From contig CALQLF020000022.1 in assembly GCA_943331345.2 (NCBI GenBank), positions 1 through 41,154 of the forward strand: DNA of 41,154 nucleotides, in the 5' to 3' direction. Positions 29,985-40,268 of the stretch are shown here, in pieces. The stretch's first letter is position 1. Every line of letters begins with the position of its first letter. This DNA is from Candidatus Planktophila lacus (GTDB taxonomy: Bacteria > Pseudomonadota > Gammaproteobacteria > Steroidobacterales > Steroidobacteraceae). The position numbers were made by a program, and so were the translations under genes. Under the pieces are notes generated by a model, which worked only from the letters and a program-made list of their open reading frames with translations, did no database searches and was not told the DNA's origin.

Positions 29985-31322
29985 TCAGCGGTTCAGGCCA
30001 GCAGGGCGCGAGTTGCCTCGCAGGCTGGCCTTCTTCATAAGGCCCTCGTACTGGTGGGACATCAGGTGCGCCTGTAGCTGCGCCATGAAGTCCATAACCA
30101 CCACCACGATGATTAGCAACGACGTACCACCGAAGTAGAACGGGACGTTACCGAAGGAAATAAGCAATTCCGGCAAGAGGCAGACGCCGACGATGTACAG
30201 CGCACCCCACAGCGTCAGCCGGGTGAGTACTTTGTCGATGTACTCGCCGGTGTGCTGGCCAGGACGGATACCCGGGATGAAGGCACCAGCCTTCTTCAGG
30301 TTGTCCGCAGTTTCACGGGCATTGAATACCAAGCCCGTGTAGAAAAAGCAGAAGAAGAGGATGAGGGCTGCGTACAGAAGCATGTGCAGCGGTTGGCCAT
30401 AGCCGAGCGCTGACGCCACGTTCTGCAGAACGCGCGCGTGCCAGCTGTCGCCGGTACCCGCGAAACTTGCGAGGGTGGCGGGGAACAGCAACAGCGAGGA
30501 CGCGAAGATGGGGGGAATGACGCCCGACATGTTCATCTTGAACGGCAAGTGCGTTGCCTGGCCCTGCATGACGCGGCGACCGACCATGCGCTTGGCGTAG
30601 TTCACGGCGATGCGGCGCTGGCCACGCTCAACGAACACCACAAAAAAGGTAACGGCGGCAACCATGACCAGCAGCAGGATGGCAAAAGCACCATTCATTT
30701 CGCCGCTGCTCACTTGCTCAAAGGTGCTGCCCAGAGCGGTCGGCAGGCCCGCCACGATACCCGCAAGGATAATCATGGAGATGCCGTTACCAATGCCACG
30801 CTCGGTGATCTGCTCACCTAGCCACATCAAGAACAGAGTGCCGGTGACGAGCGTTACGGTCGCCACGAACAAAAATTGGAAGCCGGGATTCAGGACGAGC
30901 CCTTGGTTCTGGAACGCCCAAGACGCGCCAAATGCCTGGAAGGTAGCCAAGGCAACCGTCGAATAACGGGTAATCTCGGTCAACTTGCGACGACCAGACT
31001 CGCCTTCCTTGCGCCACTCCTGCCAAGGCGGATACACCACAGCCACCATCTGAATGATGATGGAGGCGGAGATATACGGCATGACGCCCAAGGCAAACAG
31101 CGACAAACGCGACAGCGCACCGCCCGAGAACATGTTGAACAGGCCCAGAATGGTGCCCGACTGTTCCTGGAAGAAACGCGCCAACGCCACCGGATCGATG
31201 CCCGGCGTCGGGATGAAACTCCCGATGCGGAAAACGACCAGGCCGCCCAGCAAGAACAACACGCGCTGACGGACTTCCGTCAAGCGTGCTGCATCACCAA
31301 GCGTTGCTGCGGCATTTGCCAC
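29985..31322 (-). CDS. secY: Protein translocase subunit SecY
   Basis: 445 residues with ten membrane helices. The channel of the Sec translocon. Landmarks: [26 protein letters not shown] at the first helix, plug and ring region after [19 protein letters not shown], and the cytosolic loops before [19 protein letters not shown] and [23 protein letters not shown], where ribosome and SecA dock. Spc-operon position between rplO and rpmJ, as in E. coli. Confidence 0.98.
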   Translation of the reverse strand: MANAAATLGDAARLTEVRQRVLFLLGGLVVFRIGSFIPTPGIDPVALARFFQEQSGTILGLFNMFSGGALSRLSLFALGVMPYISASIIIQMVAVVYPPWQEWRKEGESGRRKLTEITRYSTVALATFQAFGASWAFQNQGLVLNPGFQFLFVATVTLVTGTLFLMWLGEQITERGIGNGISMIILAGIVAGLPTALGSTFEQVSSGEMNGAFAILLLVMVAAVTFFVVFVERGQRRIAVNYAKRMVGRRVMQGQATHLPFKMNMSGVIPPIFASSLLLFPATLASFAGTGDSWHARVLQNVASALGYGQPLHMLLYAALILFFCFFYTGLVFNARETADNLKKAGAFIPGIRPGQHTGEYIDKVLTRLTLWGALYIVGVCLLPELLISFGNVPFYFGGTSLLIIVVVVMDFMAQLQAHLMSHQYEGLMKKASLRGNSRPAGLNR

Positions 31323-31351
31323 GGGCTGTTATTCCTGTTCCGTACGGTTGT

Positions 31352-31783
31352 TTATTCGACGCGGCCGCCGGCCGCCTCGATGGCAGCGCGGGCACCCTTC
31401 GTCGCCAAGATGCCCTTGAGCACCACGGCCGTGCTGATGGCGCCCGACAGCACCACCTTGCAACGCTCGACGGTGTCCGGCACGAGGCTGGCGGCGATGA
31501 GCGCTGCCAAGTCCACTTCGGCCAGACCGAGCTTCGCGATTTCAGTGAGGGTCACTTCACCGCGGGTTGCCTTCATGGCCGAGCGGAAGCCCGTCTTCGG
31601 GAGACGGCGCTGCAACGGCATCTGGCCGCCTTCGAAGCCAACCTTGTGGTAGCCACCCTTGCGGGCGCGCTGACCCTTGTGGCCGCGGCCGCAGGTCTTG
31701 CCCTGGCCAGCGGAAGCGCCACGACCAACGCGGAGCTTGGTCTTCTTGCTGCCCGGTGCGGGCGACATATCATTGAGCTTCAT
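31352..31783 (-). CDS. rplO: 50S ribosomal protein L15
   Basis: 143 residues. Starts [20 protein letters not shown], followed by the Gly/Arg-rich [13 protein letters not shown] that threads into 23S rRNA, and the globular C-terminus ([21 protein letters not shown]). It lies 25 nt after rpmD and 29 nt before secY. Confidence 0.97.
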   Translation of the reverse strand: MKLNDMSPAPGSKKTKLRVGRGASAGQGKTCGRGHKGQRARKGGYHKVGFEGGQMPLQRRLPKTGFRSAMKATRGEVTLTEIAKLGLAEVDLAALIAASLVPDTVERCKVVLSGAISTAVVLKGILATKGARAAIEAAGGRVE

Positions 31784-31808
31784 GGTACGTATTCCTGTGG
31801 CTTGGGTT

Positions 31809-31994
31809 TCAAGCCGGCTCGACGGCGAGCAGGTGCTCGGCGGTCTTCACCATGCCGCGGTTGGCGGGGGTATCGATGACCACGCGGCTGTGGCCGATAC
31901 GGCGCAGGCCGAGGCCATGGACCGACTGACGAATGTTCGCCAACTGGCCATGCACACTGCGCTTCAGGGTGACCTTGATCATGGGGGTGCTCAT
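31809..31994 (-). CDS. rpmD: 50S ribosomal protein L30
   Basis: 61 residues, E. coli 59. Core text [20 protein letters not shown] and [13 protein letters not shown] is the L30 signature. GAGGAG lies upstream. The ATG at 31994 is used; an internal ATG four codons on would give the shorter family form. Confidence 0.96.
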   Translation of the reverse strand: MSTPMIKVTLKRSVHGQLANIRQSVHGLGLRRIGHSRVVIDTPANRGMVKTAEHLLAVEPA

Positions 31995-32019
31995 GTTCGC
32001 TACTCCTCGTCCTCGTTGG

Positions 32020-32039
32020 GACCTGCCTGACGGCAGGTC
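32020..32039. other. Intercistronic hairpin after rpsE
   Basis: GACCTGCC, a 4-nt loop, GGCAGGTC: a perfect 8-bp stem starting right after the rpsE TAA and ending 25 nt before rpmD. No T-tract follows. It may protect or process the mRNA. Confidence 0.55.
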
Positions 32040-32546
32040 TTAACCGAGGATGTCCTCGACAGACTTGCCACGCTTCGCAGCAATCTCGCCCGGCGACTGG
32101 ACACGCTGGAGCGCATCGAAAGTGGCACGAACGACGTTGATGGCGTTACGCGAACCGTAGCTCTTGGCGAGCACGTTGCGAACACCGGCGCATTCGAACA
32201 CGGCACGCATGCCGCCGCCCGCGATGACGCCCGTACCGCCCGAAGCCGGCTGCATGTACACGCGCGTGGTGCCATGACGGCCCTTCACGGCGTAATGCAA
32301 GCTGTCCTCGCGCAACGGCACGTTGACCATGTTCTTCCGCGCGGCCTGCATCGCCTTCGCGATGGCCGTAGGAACTTCACGGGCCTTGCCGTAGCCGAAG
32401 CCGACGCGACCCGCGCCGTCGCCAACCACGGTGAGTGCGGTGAAGCTGAACTGACGACCGCCCTTGACGGTCTTCGAGGTGCGGTTCACGGCAACCAGCT
32501 TCTCGATCATGTCGTCAGCTGGTGCAGCCTTTTCAACCCTAGCCAT
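32040..32546 (-). CDS. rpsE: 30S ribosomal protein S5
   Basis: 168 residues from ATG 32546, which has AAGGA six bases upstream; a TTG two codons earlier is less likely. Double-stranded-RNA-binding-like domain at [23 protein letters not shown], then [17 protein letters not shown] and [20 protein letters not shown]5 controls decoding accuracy. The 61-nt gap before it holds two small hairpins (32573-32585 and 32588-32601). Confidence 0.97.
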   Translation of the reverse strand: MARVEKAAPADDMIEKLVAVNRTSKTVKGGRQFSFTALTVVGDGAGRVGFGYGKAREVPTAIAKAMQAARKNMVNVPLREDSLHYAVKGRHGTTRVYMQPASGGTGVIAGGGMRAVFECAGVRNVLAKSYGSRNAINVVRATFDALQRVQSPGEIAAKRGKSVEDILG

Positions 32547-32607
32547 GTTCAATCCTTTTGCGTCACGAGGACGGGGACTGACCCCGCCCGGTCGTTACCG
32601 GAATCTC

Positions 32608-32973
32608 TTAGAACTCAAGACCCGCTTCACGGGCGGCATCAGCCAGCGCCTTGATGCGGCCGTGATACAGGAAGCCCGAGCGGTCGAAGGCGACCTGGCT
32701 GACGCCAGCGGCCTTGGCACGTTCGGCGATAGCCTTACCCACTGCAGCAGCAGCGGCAACATTGCCCGTACCCTCGAGGTCCTTGGCGATGTCGCCCTGA
32801 ACCGTGGAGGCCGTAGCAAGCACCTTGCCGCCTTCGGCCGCGATGACCTGAGCGTAGATGTGCCGCGGAGTACGGTGAACAGTGAGGCGGGCGACCTCCA
32901 ACTCCTTGATCTTGGAGCGGGTACGAACCGCGCGGCGGAGCCGAATGCCCTTTTTGTCGATAATTTTCTTCAT
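32608..32973 (-). CDS. rplR: 50S ribosomal protein L18
   Basis: 121 residues. Basic N-terminus ([15 protein letters not shown]) and the 5S-rRNA-binding core [44 protein letters not shown]. It begins 3 nt after rplF. Confidence 0.97.
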   Translation of the reverse strand: MKKIIDKKGIRLRRAVRTRSKIKELEVARLTVHRTPRHIYAQVIAAEGGKVLATASTVQGDIAKDLEGTGNVAAAAAVGKAIAERAKAAGVSQVAFDRSGFLYHGRIKALADAAREAGLEF

Positions 32974-32976
32974 GGC

Positions 32977-33510
32977 TTACTTCTTCTTGGCTTCCTTGAG
33001 CTCGATGCGCTCGCCCGAGTAGCGCACGCCCTTGCCCTTATAGGGCTCCGGAGAGCGGTACGCACGAATCTCGGCGGCCACCTGGCCCACCTGCTGGCGA
33101 TTGATACCCTTGACCAGGATCTCCGTCTGAGTCGGAGTCGCGATCTCGATGCCTTCCGGCACCGGGTAAACCACCGGGTGGGAGAAGCCGAGCGTCAGGT
33201 TCAGGGACTTGCCTTGAATTGACGCACGGTAGCCCACGCCCACGAGTTCAAGCTTGCGCTCGAAACCCTTGGTGACGCCCTCGACCATATTGGCGAGGTG
33301 CGCACGCGTGCTGCCGGCCTTGGCTGCCTGAGCGGCAGCTCCTTCGGCCAGCTTGACGTTAATGGCCTTATCGGCCTGCTCCACCAACACGCCTTCGGCG
33401 AGGGGGAGCGATAGGGTGCCCTTGGCACCCTTGACCGTCACACTGCCGGCATCGACCGTTACGGTCACGCCTTGGGGCAGGTTGACGGGCTTCTTGGCTA
33501 CGCGGGACAT
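32977..33510 (-). CDS. rplF: 50S ribosomal protein L6
   Basis: 177 residues, same as E. coli. Two repeated L6 domains; landmarks [39 protein letters not shown] and the C-terminal [14 protein letters not shown]. It lies 22 nt after rpsH. Confidence 0.98.
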   Translation of the reverse strand: MSRVAKKPVNLPQGVTVTVDAGSVTVKGAKGTLSLPLAEGVLVEQADKAINVKLAEGAAAQAAKAGSTRAHLANMVEGVTKGFERKLELVGVGYRASIQGKSLNLTLGFSHPVVYPVPEGIEIATPTQTEILVKGINRQQVGQVAAEIRAYRSPEPYKGKGVRYSGERIELKEAKKK

Positions 33511-33532
33511 GGTCTGTTATTCCCTGCTGGTA

Positions 33533-33928
33533 TTAGCTGACAACGCAGAGGACTTCGCCGCCGTGACCACCGGCGCGAGCCTGGCGATCCGTCATGACGC
33601 CCTGAGACGTCGAGACGATAGCGACACCGAGTCCACCGAGCACCTTGGGGAGAGCGCCCTTACCGCGGTAGGCACGAAGCCCCGGGCGGGAGACGCGCTC
33701 AAGGCGCTCAATGACCGGACGTCCGTGGTGATACTTCAGCTGCACCGACAGTACCGACTTGGCGCCCTGCGCCTCGACGGAGAAACCACCGACGTAGCCT
33801 TCGTCCGCCAGCACCTTGGCGATGGCGTTCTTGATATTGGATGCACCGCACTTCACCTCGGCATGCCCCGCCGCTTGCGCGTTGCGGATGCGAGTGAGGA
33901 AGTCGGCAATAGGATCAGTCATGCTCAT
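33533..33928 (-). CDS. rpsH: 30S ribosomal protein S8
   Basis: 131 residues, starting [20 protein letters not shown], with C-terminal [25 protein letters not shown]8 folds the 16S central domain and in E. coli represses the spc operon by binding mRNA near rplE. It is 12 nt after rpsN. Confidence 0.98.
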   Translation of the reverse strand: MSMTDPIADFLTRIRNAQAAGHAEVKCGASNIKNAIAKVLADEGYVGGFSVEAQGAKSVLSVQLKYHHGRPVIERLERVSRPGLRAYRGKGALPKVLGGLGVAIVSTSQGVMTDRQARAGGHGGEVLCVVS

Positions 33929-33940
33929 TTCAAGCGCTCC

Positions 33941-34246
33941 TTACCAGCTCGCCTTCGAGAGGCCGGGGATTTCGCCCCGCATGGTTGCCTCACGCAGCTT
34001 GGTACGGCCGAGGCCGAACTTGCGATAGACACCGCGCGGGCGGCCGGTGATGGCGCAACGGTTGCGCTTACGGCTGGGGCTGCTGTCACGCGGCAACTTC
34101 GCCAAGGCAACGACGGCAGCAGCCTTCGCGTCCGGGTCGGTGGTCTGGTCGGCGATCAATGCCTTAAGCTTCGCGCGCTTGGGAGCGTGCTGCTTGGCAA
34201 GGGCGGCGCGCTTTTTCTCGCGCATCAACATGCTGGTCTTGGCCAT
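33941..34246 (-). CDS. rpsN: 30S ribosomal protein S14
   Basis: 101 residues, the long zinc-free form. Starts [19 protein letters not shown]; the C-terminus has [26 protein letters not shown] with only one Cys of the usual zinc set. It is 11 nt after rplE. Confidence 0.97.
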   Translation of the reverse strand: MAKTSMLMREKKRAALAKQHAPKRAKLKALIADQTTDPDAKAAAVVALAKLPRDSSPSRKRNRCAITGRPRGVYRKFGLGRTKLREATMRGEIPGLSKASW

Positions 34247-34257
34247 TTGTCAGCGCC

Positions 34258-34797
34258 TCACTTGCGGAAGGGGAAATTGAACGCCTCGAGCAACGCACGG
34301 CCGGACTTGTCGTCCATGGCAGTCGTGGTGATCGTGATGTCCATGCCGCGGATCTTGTCGACCTGGTCGTACTGGATCTCGGGGAAAATGATTTGCTCTT
34401 TCACGCCGAAGTTGTAGTTACCACGGCCGTCGAAAGAACGCGGGCTCACACCACGGAAGTCGCGGATGCGAGGCATCGCGATCGTGATGAGGCGGTCCAG
34501 GAATTCGTACATGCGTTCGCCGCGCAGCGTCACTCGGGCGCCGATGGCCAAACCTTCACGCAGCTTGAACGACGCGATAGCCTTGCGGGACTTGGTCGTC
34601 TGGGGCTTTTGGCCCGTCAGCTTGGTGAGATCTGCCACGGCGTTCTCGAGCAGCTTTTTATCGCTGACTGCGTCGCCCACGCCCATGTTGACCGTGATCT
34701 TTTCGATCCGCGGAACTTGCATGGTGTTGCTCAGGCCCAGCGTCTCTTTGAGCTGTGCGCGCAACGTCTCGGTGTAATGCTTCTTGAGTCGGCTCAT
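34258..34797 (-). CDS. rplE: 50S ribosomal protein L5
   Basis: 179 residues, same as E. coli. Landmarks [32 protein letters not shown] and [20 protein letters not shown]. It binds 5S rRNA with L18. It is 19 nt after rplX. Confidence 0.98.
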   Translation of the reverse strand: MSRLKKHYTETLRAQLKETLGLSNTMQVPRIEKITVNMGVGDAVSDKKLLENAVADLTKLTGQKPQTTKSRKAIASFKLREGLAIGARVTLRGERMYEFLDRLITIAMPRIRDFRGVSPRSFDGRGNYNFGVKEQIIFPEIQYDQVDKIRGMDITITTTAMDDKSGRALLEAFNFPFRK

Positions 34798-34816
34798 TTC
34801 AGTTTCCCAGTGGCCG

Positions 34817-35134
34817 TTAGGCGTCCACGACTTCGCCGTTGGACTTGAAGAAGCGGACCTTGCGGCCGTCCGCCAGAACCTTGACGCCGACGCGGTCAGC
34901 CTTGCCCGTTGCCGGGTTCAGCAGAGCCACGTTCGACACCGCGATCGGCGCCTCACGCTGGAGGATGCCGCCGGCCTGATTGGCCTGCGGATTCGGCTTC
35001 TGGTGCTTCTTCACCATGTTCACGTTCTCGACCAGGAGCTTGTCGTCCGCCTGTACGCGGATGACGGTGCCCTGGCGGCCCTTGTCGCGACCGGTCGTTA
35101 CGACGACCTTGTCGCCCTTGCGGATCTTGTTCAT
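34817..35134 (-). CDS. rplX: 50S ribosomal protein L24
   Basis: 105 residues with a KOW motif near the start ([20 protein letters not shown]) and [17 protein letters not shown]24 starts 23S assembly. It is 21 nt after rplN. Confidence 0.97.
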   Translation of the reverse strand: MNKIRKGDKVVVTTGRDKGRQGTVIRVQADDKLLVENVNMVKKHQKPNPQANQAGGILQREAPIAVSNVALLNPATGKADRVGVKVLADGRKVRFFKSNGEVVDA

Positions 35135-35155
35135 TGCCGTTTCCTGCCTTGTGCC

Positions 35156-35524
35156 TTACAGCACTTCGGGAGCGAGCGAGATGATCTTCATGAACTGCGA
35201 CGTGCGGAGTTCACGGGTCACTGGCCCGAAGATGCGGGTGCCGATGGGCTCGAGCTTGCTAGTGAGCAAAACAGCAGCGTTGCCATCGAAGCGAATGAGC
35301 GAACCGTCAGCACGACGAACGCCAGCGCGGGTGCGCACGACGACGGCGTCGTACACCTCGCCCTTCTTCACCTTGCCACGGGGGATGGCATCCTTGACGG
35401 ACACCTTGATGACGTCGCCAACCGAGGCGTAACGACGCTTCGAGCCACCGAGCACCTTGATGCACATGAGGCTGCGGGCGCCGCTGTTGTCTGCCGCGGC
35501 GAGGAGGCTTCGGGTCTGAATCAT
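35156..35524 (-). CDS. rplN: 50S ribosomal protein L14
   Basis: 122 residues from ATG 35524 ([20 protein letters not shown]). Reading frame continues upstream into rpsQ sequence but family length fixes the start. Landmarks [22 protein letters not shown] and [10 protein letters not shown]. It is 13 nt after rpsQ; no separate spc promoter is visible in that gap. Confidence 0.98.
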   Translation of the reverse strand: MIQTRSLLAAADNSGARSLMCIKVLGGSKRRYASVGDVIKVSVKDAIPRGKVKKGEVYDAVVVRTRAGVRRADGSLIRFDGNAAVLLTSKLEPIGTRIFGPVTRELRTSQFMKIISLAPEVL

Positions 35525-35537
35525 TTCTAGCTCCCTT

Positions 35538-35810
35538 TTAGCCGGCCGACTTGACGACGCGCACGAGGCGCCAATTCTTGCGGCGCGACAGCGGGCGGCA
35601 CTCCGCGATGGCGACCAGGTCGCCCTCACGGCATTCGTTGTTCTCGTCGTGGGCGAGGACCTTGGTGGTACGACGCACGTACTTGCCGTACATGGAGTGC
35701 TTTACCAGGCGGTCGATGGCCACGGCGATGGTCTTGTCCATCTTGGTGCTGACAACCCGGCCGGTCAATTCATGACCAACGGCGGCAGTCGCGGTGTTCT
35801 CTGCGGTCAT
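35538..35810 (-). CDS. rpsQ: 30S ribosomal protein S17
   Basis: 90 residues. Landmarks [39 protein letters not shown] and [18 protein letters not shown]. Its ATG shares one base with the rpmC stop (TGATG), so translation is coupled. Confidence 0.98.
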   Translation of the reverse strand: MTAENTATAAVGHELTGRVVSTKMDKTIAVAIDRLVKHSMYGKYVRRTTKVLAHDENNECREGDLVAIAECRPLSRRKNWRLVRVVKSAG

Positions 35811-36013
35811 CAGACTTCACTCCCGGCGCGCTTCTTCTCGGTCAGCACGGTCTTCACCTTGGCGATGTTCTTGCGAACCTTGCCGATCTGGTCCGGCTTG
35901 CCAGCCTGACCGGCAGCACGTGCCATGCGCAGGTTGAACTGTTCGCGGCGCAGCTTCAGGAGTTCTTCCTGGAGACCAGCCACATCTTTCTCGCGGAGAT
36001 TCTTCGCTTCCAT
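35810..36013 (-). CDS. rpmC: 50S ribosomal protein L29
   Basis: 67 residues from ATG 36013 ([19 protein letters not shown]). The family length fixes this start; frame continues upstream over the end of rplP. Two helices, with [19 protein letters not shown] in the second. L29 lies at the tunnel exit. It is 10 nt after rplP. Confidence 0.97.
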   Translation of the reverse strand: MEAKNLREKDVAGLQEELLKLRREQFNLRMARAAGQAGKPDQIGKVRKNIAKVKTVLTEKKRAGSEV

Positions 36014-36023
36014 TACCGTCACC

Positions 36024-36437
36024 TCAGCGCACTGTGCGCTTGACGAAGATGGTGGGCAGCGAGAGCTTCGCCGAGGCGAGGCGGAAAGCCTCACGCGCGG
36101 TCGCCTCGGGCACGCCTTCCATCTCGAACAGAATCTTGCCGGGCAGCACCTTGGCCACCCAGTACTCGACGTTACCCTTACCGGAGCCCATTCGGACTTC
36201 GAGAGGCTTCGCCGTCACCGGCACGTCCGGAAACACGCGGATCCAGATTTGGCCGCCGCGCTTGACGTGACGCGTCATGGCACGACGGGCAGCCTCGATC
36301 TCGCGGCTAGTCATACGACCGCGTGCCGTGCACTTCAGGGCGAATTCGCCGAAGTTAACGGTGCTGCCGCGGTGTGCGGTACCGCTGCAGTTACCCTTGA
36401 ACTGCTTGCGGAACTTGGTTCGCTTTGGGCTCATCAT
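36024..36437 (-). CDS. rplP: 50S ribosomal protein L16
   Basis: 137 residues. Starts [15 protein letters not shown]; a second ATG follows directly. GGAG lies nine bases before the first. Landmarks [23 protein letters not shown] and [11 protein letters not shown]16 contacts A-site tRNA. It is 15 nt after rpsC. Confidence 0.98.
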   Translation of the reverse strand: MMSPKRTKFRKQFKGNCSGTAHRGSTVNFGEFALKCTARGRMTSREIEAARRAMTRHVKRGGQIWIRVFPDVPVTAKPLEVRMGSGKGNVEYWVAKVLPGKILFEMEGVPEATAREAFRLASAKLSLPTIFVKRTVR

Positions 36438-36452
36438 GATGAGTTACTCCGC

Positions 36453-37157
36453 TCAGGCTGCCGGCTGCGCGTCAGCAGACGGCGCGGCATCGGCAGAACC
36501 CTGGGCCTCGTCGAACGAGTCCTTAAAGACCTCGCCCTTGAAGATCCAGACCTTGATGCCGATGACACCGTATGTCGTACGGGCTTCGGCCAGGCCGTAA
36601 TCGATGTCTGCACGGAAGGTGTGCAGGGGAATGCGACCCTCGCGGTACCACTCCGTACGGGCGATTTCCGCACCGTTCAAGCGGCCGCTGGAGCGGATCT
36701 TGATGCCAAGGGCACCGCTGCGCATGGTGTTCTGCACGGCGCGCTTCATGGCGCGGCGGAACATCACACGCTTCTCGATCTGCTGGGCGATGCCCTCGGC
36801 CACGAGCTGGCTGTCCAGCTCCGGCTTGCGGATTTCGCCGATGTTGATGCGCACGTCTTGGACGGCCATCTTGAGGATCTTCGCCGTCTCGATACGGAGC
36901 TTCTCGATGTCCTCGCCCTTCTTGCCAATGACCATACCCGGACGCGCGGTCAGGATGGTGATGTTGGCACGACGAGCGGCACGCTCGATGTTGATACGGC
37001 TGACCGACGCTTCCACAAGCTTGCGCTTGAGGTAGTCGCGCACGAGGAAGTCTGTGTAGACGTTCGACGCGAAGGACTTCGAACCGGCGTACCAGCGTGA
37101 GGACCACTCACGCGTGATGCCGAGACGAATGCCGACTGGATTGACTTTCTGGCCCAT
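36453..37157 (-). CDS. rpsC: 30S ribosomal protein S3
   Basis: 234 residues. Starts [20 protein letters not shown]; the KH domain has [17 protein letters not shown] and the C-terminal domain has [19 protein letters not shown]. The tail ends in an Ala/Asp/Pro segment. S3 lines the mRNA entry. It is 18 nt after rplV. Confidence 0.98.
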   Translation of the reverse strand: MGQKVNPVGIRLGITREWSSRWYAGSKSFASNVYTDFLVRDYLKRKLVEASVSRINIERAARRANITILTARPGMVIGKKGEDIEKLRIETAKILKMAVQDVRINIGEIRKPELDSQLVAEGIAQQIEKRVMFRRAMKRAVQNTMRSGALGIKIRSSGRLNGAEIARTEWYREGRIPLHTFRADIDYGLAEARTTYGVIGIKVWIFKGEVFKDSFDEAQGSADAAPSADAQPAA

Positions 37158-37175
37158 CGTTGCTGCCTTGCGTCC

Positions 37176-37514
37176 TTACCGTGCCTTGTCGGCGACAGTG
37201 ACCATGATGTGGCTGTTGCGCTTCGTGATGCGGTTGCCGCGGCCCTTGGCACGCGCATGGAACCGCTTCAGAACCGGCGCCTCGCCGATGTCGATGGCCG
37301 ACAGCGACAGGTCGTCGATGTCCGCGCCCGCGTTGTGCTCTGCGTTGGCAATAGCCGACGAGAGCACCTTGTAGATGAGCGCAGCGCCCTTCTTGGGGCT
37401 GAACTTCAGAATATTCAGCGCCTGGCCGACCGGCTTGCCGCGGACCATGTCCGCAACGAGTCGGCACTTCTGGGGCGAGATGCGCGCATTGCTCAGTGTT
37501 GCCTTGACTTGCAT
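37176..37514 (-). CDS. rplV: 50S ribosomal protein L22
   Basis: 112 residues. Landmarks [19 protein letters not shown] and the long beta-hairpin at the tunnel constriction ([20 protein letters not shown]). It is 3 nt after rpsS. Confidence 0.98.
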   Translation of the reverse strand: MQVKATLSNARISPQKCRLVADMVRGKPVGQALNILKFSPKKGAALIYKVLSSAIANAEHNAGADIDDLSLSAIDIGEAPVLKRFHARAKGRGNRITKRNSHIMVTVADKAR

Positions 37515-37517
37515 GGC

Positions 37518-37793
37518 TTACACCGAACCCTTGCGATCGCCGCCGTGCGACTTGAAGGTACGCGTCGGGGCAAATTCGCCGAGCTTGTGACCAACCATGT
37601 TCTCGGAAACGAGGACAGGCAGGTGCTGACGACCGTTGTGAACGGCAATCGTCAAGCCGACCATCTCGGGAAGGACGACGGAGCGGCGCGACCAAGTCTT
37701 GATCGGGCGGCGGTCGTTCTTCTCGGCAGCCGTCTGGACCTTTTTGGCCAGGTGGTGGTCCACGAATGGACCCTTCTTGAGTGAACGGGGCAC
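37518..37793 (-). CDS. rpsS: 30S ribosomal protein S19
   Basis: 91 residues. Starts [19 protein letters not shown]; landmarks [19 protein letters not shown] and [15 protein letters not shown]. It is 12 nt after rplB. Confidence 0.98.
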   Translation of the reverse strand: MPRSLKKGPFVDHHLAKKVQTAAEKNDRRPIKTWSRRSVVLPEMVGLTIAVHNGRQHLPVLVSENMVGHKLGEFAPTRTFKSHGGDRKGSV

Positions 37794-37805
37794 TGTCGTT
37801 TCCTC

Positions 37806-38636
37806 TTACTTCTTCTTGCGCCGCTGGACGATGGAAGAATCCGTGCGCTTGTTGCTGCGCGTCTTCTTGCCCTTCGTCTGCCAGCCCCAGGGAGAAACCG
37901 GGTGCGGGTTACCCTGACCAGATTTGCCTTCGCCACCACCGTGCGGGTGGTCGACCGGGTTCATGACGACGCCGCGAACGGTCGGGCGGATGCCCTTCCA
38001 ACGCTTGGCGCCGGCCTTGCCGTACTGGCGAAGGTTGTGCTCGCCGTTGCCGACTTCACCGATGGTCGCGCGGCAGTCGATGTGCACGCGGCGGATTTCA
38101 CCGGACTTGAGACGCAGCAGGGCGCTACCGCCTTCGCGGGCAGCCAACTGGGCCGAAGTGCCAGCGGAGCGGGCAATTTGGCCGCCCTTGCCAGGCTTCA
38201 GCTCGATGTTGTGCACCGTGCTACCCACCGGGATATGGCGCAGCGTCATGGCGTTGCCAGCCTTGATGGGGGCTTCCGCACCCGAGGCCAGCTCGTCGCC
38301 CGGCTTGATGCCGGCCGGTGCCAGGATGTAACGGCGCTCGCCATCACGGTACAGCAGCAGCGCGATGTGCGCCGAGCGGTTCGGGTCGTACTCGACGCGC
38401 TCGACGGTGGCGGCAACGCCGTCCTTGTCGCGCTTGAAGTCGATGATACGGTACTTGTGCTTATGCCCACCGCCCTTGTGGCGGGTCGTCAGGCGGCCGC
38501 TGCTATTGCGGGCGCCCGTCGAATTCTGGCTGACCGTCAACGACGGCAGCGAGCTCCCCTTGTAAAGGTGGGAGCGGTCCGGCTTCACGACGAATCGTGT
38601 GCCGGGCGAAGTGGGCTTCATCTTGATGAGTGCCAT
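37806..38636 (-). CDS. rplB: 50S ribosomal protein L2
   Basis: 276 residues. Starts [17 protein letters not shown]; landmarks [18 protein letters not shown], the peptidyl-transferase-near loop [15 protein letters not shown] (conserved His) and the basic tail. It is 10 nt after rplW. Confidence 0.98.
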   Translation of the reverse strand: MALIKMKPTSPGTRFVVKPDRSHLYKGSSLPSLTVSQNSTGARNSSGRLTTRHKGGGHKHKYRIIDFKRDKDGVAATVERVEYDPNRSAHIALLLYRDGERRYILAPAGIKPGDELASGAEAPIKAGNAMTLRHIPVGSTVHNIELKPGKGGQIARSAGTSAQLAAREGGSALLRLKSGEIRRVHIDCRATIGEVGNGEHNLRQYGKAGAKRWKGIRPTVRGVVMNPVDHPHGGGEGKSGQGNPHPVSPWGWQTKGKKTRSNKRTDSSIVQRRKKK

Positions 38637-38646
38637 GGATGCTGCC

Positions 38647-38961
38647 TCAGGCCTGCTCAGCGCCGCCGAAGTCGATCGTCTGCCCGGCGGCCAAGCTGAC
38701 GTACGCCTTCTTCGTGTCGCTACGACGGCCGGCGAAGCGACCGAAGCGCTTCTCCTTGCCGTTCTGGTTGACCACGTTCACAGACGCCACTTTGACGTTG
38801 AACATGAATTCCACCGCAGCCTTGATTTCCGGCTTGGTGGCATCCGTCAGAACCTTGAACACATACTGGTTAGCGGCTGCAGCACGGGCGCTCTTTTCAG
38901 AGACGTGCGGAGCCACCAGCAGATTGATCAAGCGTTCCTTGCTGACTTTGGGGGTGCTCAT
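38647..38961 (-). CDS. rplW: 50S ribosomal protein L23
   Basis: 104 residues. Landmarks [15 protein letters not shown] and [21 protein letters not shown]23 is the docking site for trigger factor and SRP at the tunnel exit. Its ATG overlaps the rplD stop (ATGA). Confidence 0.97.
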   Translation of the reverse strand: MSTPKVSKERLINLLVAPHVSEKSARAAAANQYVFKVLTDATKPEIKAAVEFMFNVKVASVNVVNQNGKEKRFGRFAGRRSDTKKAYVSLAAGQTIDFGGAEQA

Positions 38962-39572
38962 GCCAGCTTCTCCTCGAGCATCTTGAGCGCGCCAACCGTG
39001 ACGAGCACCTTTTCGTGGCGCGCCAGGGTGACGGGATCCAAGGCCGCTACCGTCGCCACCTGCACATGCGGCAGATTGCGGGCAGCGAGGAACAGCTTCT
39101 CTTCAAAAGCCTCCACGATGACCAGCACGTCGTGCAGGGCCAGCGACTTGAGGTGAGCGAGAAGCAGCTTCGTCTTCGGGCTTTCCAGCTCCACAGCGTT
39201 CGTGACCACGAGACGATCGGCGCGGACCAGCTCGGAGAGCATGGACTTGATGGCGCCGCGATACATCTTGCGGTTGACCTTCTGGGAGAAGTCGCGAGGG
39301 CGCGCCGCAAAGGCACGACCGCCACCCACCCAGATGGGGGAACGAATGGAACCGGCGCGGGCGCTGCCCGTGCCCTTCTGGTTCCAGGGCTTGCGACCGC
39401 CACCGCTGACTTCAGAGCGCGTCTTCTGCGCTTTGGTGCCGGCACGGCCGGCGTTGCGGTACGCGACGAGAACCTGGTGAACCAGAGACTCGTTGAACTC
39501 GCGACCAAAGGTCGCGTCGTCCACCTGCACCTCGGAGCCTGCCGCTCCGGAGCCAATGACCTTGAGCTTCAT
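38958..39572 (-). CDS. rplD: 50S ribosomal protein L4
   Basis: 204 residues. Landmarks [21 protein letters not shown], the tunnel loop [19 protein letters not shown], and [18 protein letters not shown]. In E. coli L4 represses the S10 operon by binding its leader; the structured stretch upstream of rplC here is a possible target. It is 15 nt after rplC. Confidence 0.97.
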   Translation of the reverse strand: MKLKVIGSGAAGSEVQVDDATFGREFNESLVHQVLVAYRNAGRAGTKAQKTRSEVSGGGRKPWNQKGTGSARAGSIRSPIWVGGGRAFAARPRDFSQKVNRKMYRGAIKSMLSELVRADRLVVTNAVELESPKTKLLLAHLKSLALHDVLVIVEAFEEKLFLAARNLPHVQVATVAALDPVTLARHEKVLVTVGALKMLEEKLA

Positions 39573-39587
39573 GATGCGTTCCTGGGA

Positions 39588-40268
39588 TTACTTCTTGGTC
39601 GCGGCGATGCGCACGCGGCGCGCCTGACCGGCAACCTTCACCGAGGGACGAACGATCACCGTACCGCCTTCGGAGCCGGGGACCGCACCACGCACCAGGA
39701 GTAGGTTGCGCTCGGCGTCCACTTCGACAATCGAGAGGTTCTCAATGGTGACGCGGTCGACGCCCATGTGGCCCGACATACGCTTGCCTTGGAACACACG
39801 GCCCGGCGTCTGACGCTGACCGATGGAACCGGGGGCGCGATGGGTCACCGAGACACCGTGGGTAGCAGGCATACCAGCGAAGTTGTGACGCTTGATGGTG
39901 CCGGCGTAACCCTTGCCGATGGTCGTGCCAGTGACATCGACCACTTGGCCGACGGCGAACAGGTCCACCTTGAGTTCACTGCCCGACTGCAGGCCTTCAC
40001 CCTCGGCTACGCCGAGACGGAATTCCATGCTGCCCTCGCCCGCAGGCGTTCCGGCCTTGGCGAAGTGGCCCTGCTGGGCCTTCGTGACACGGGAGGCACG
40101 GCGAGTGCCCCAGGTGACCTGGATGGCGCGGTAACCGTCCGTCTCGCTGGTCTTCACCTGCGTAACGCGGTTGGGGAGCGCCTCAATCACGGTGACGGGG
40201 ATAGATTCACCCGCCGGCGTGAAGATTCGGGTCATGCCGCGCTTGCGGCCTACCAAACCCAGACTCAT
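39588..40268 (-). CDS. rplC: 50S ribosomal protein L3
   Basis: 226 residues from ATG 40268 ([20 protein letters not shown]), the family start. Frame runs upstream to 40352 with no matching text. Landmarks [39 protein letters not shown] (the Gln methylated by PrmB in E. coli lies here) and [27 protein letters not shown] purine tract precedes the ATG. Confidence 0.97.
   Translation of the reverse strand: MSLGLVGRKRGMTRIFTPAGESIPVTVIEALPNRVTQVKTSETDGYRAIQVTWGTRRASRVTKAQQGHFAKAGTPAGEGSMEFRLGVAEGEGLQSGSELKVDLFAVGQVVDVTGTTIGKGYAGTIKRHNFAGMPATHGVSVTHRAPGSIGQRQTPGRVFQGKRMSGHMGVDRVTIENLSIVEVDAERNLLLVRGAVPGSEGGTVIVRPSVKVAGQARRVRIAATKK

Noticed and set aside
33353-34417. 354-codon open frame antisense to rplF, rpsH, rpsN and rplE
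   Set aside because: Mirror of four conserved r-protein genes; no Shine-Dalgarno and no recognisable domain.
35925-37100. 391-codon open frame antisense to rpmC, rplP and rpsC
   Set aside because: Mirror of conserved genes with opposite-strand codon bias; not coding.
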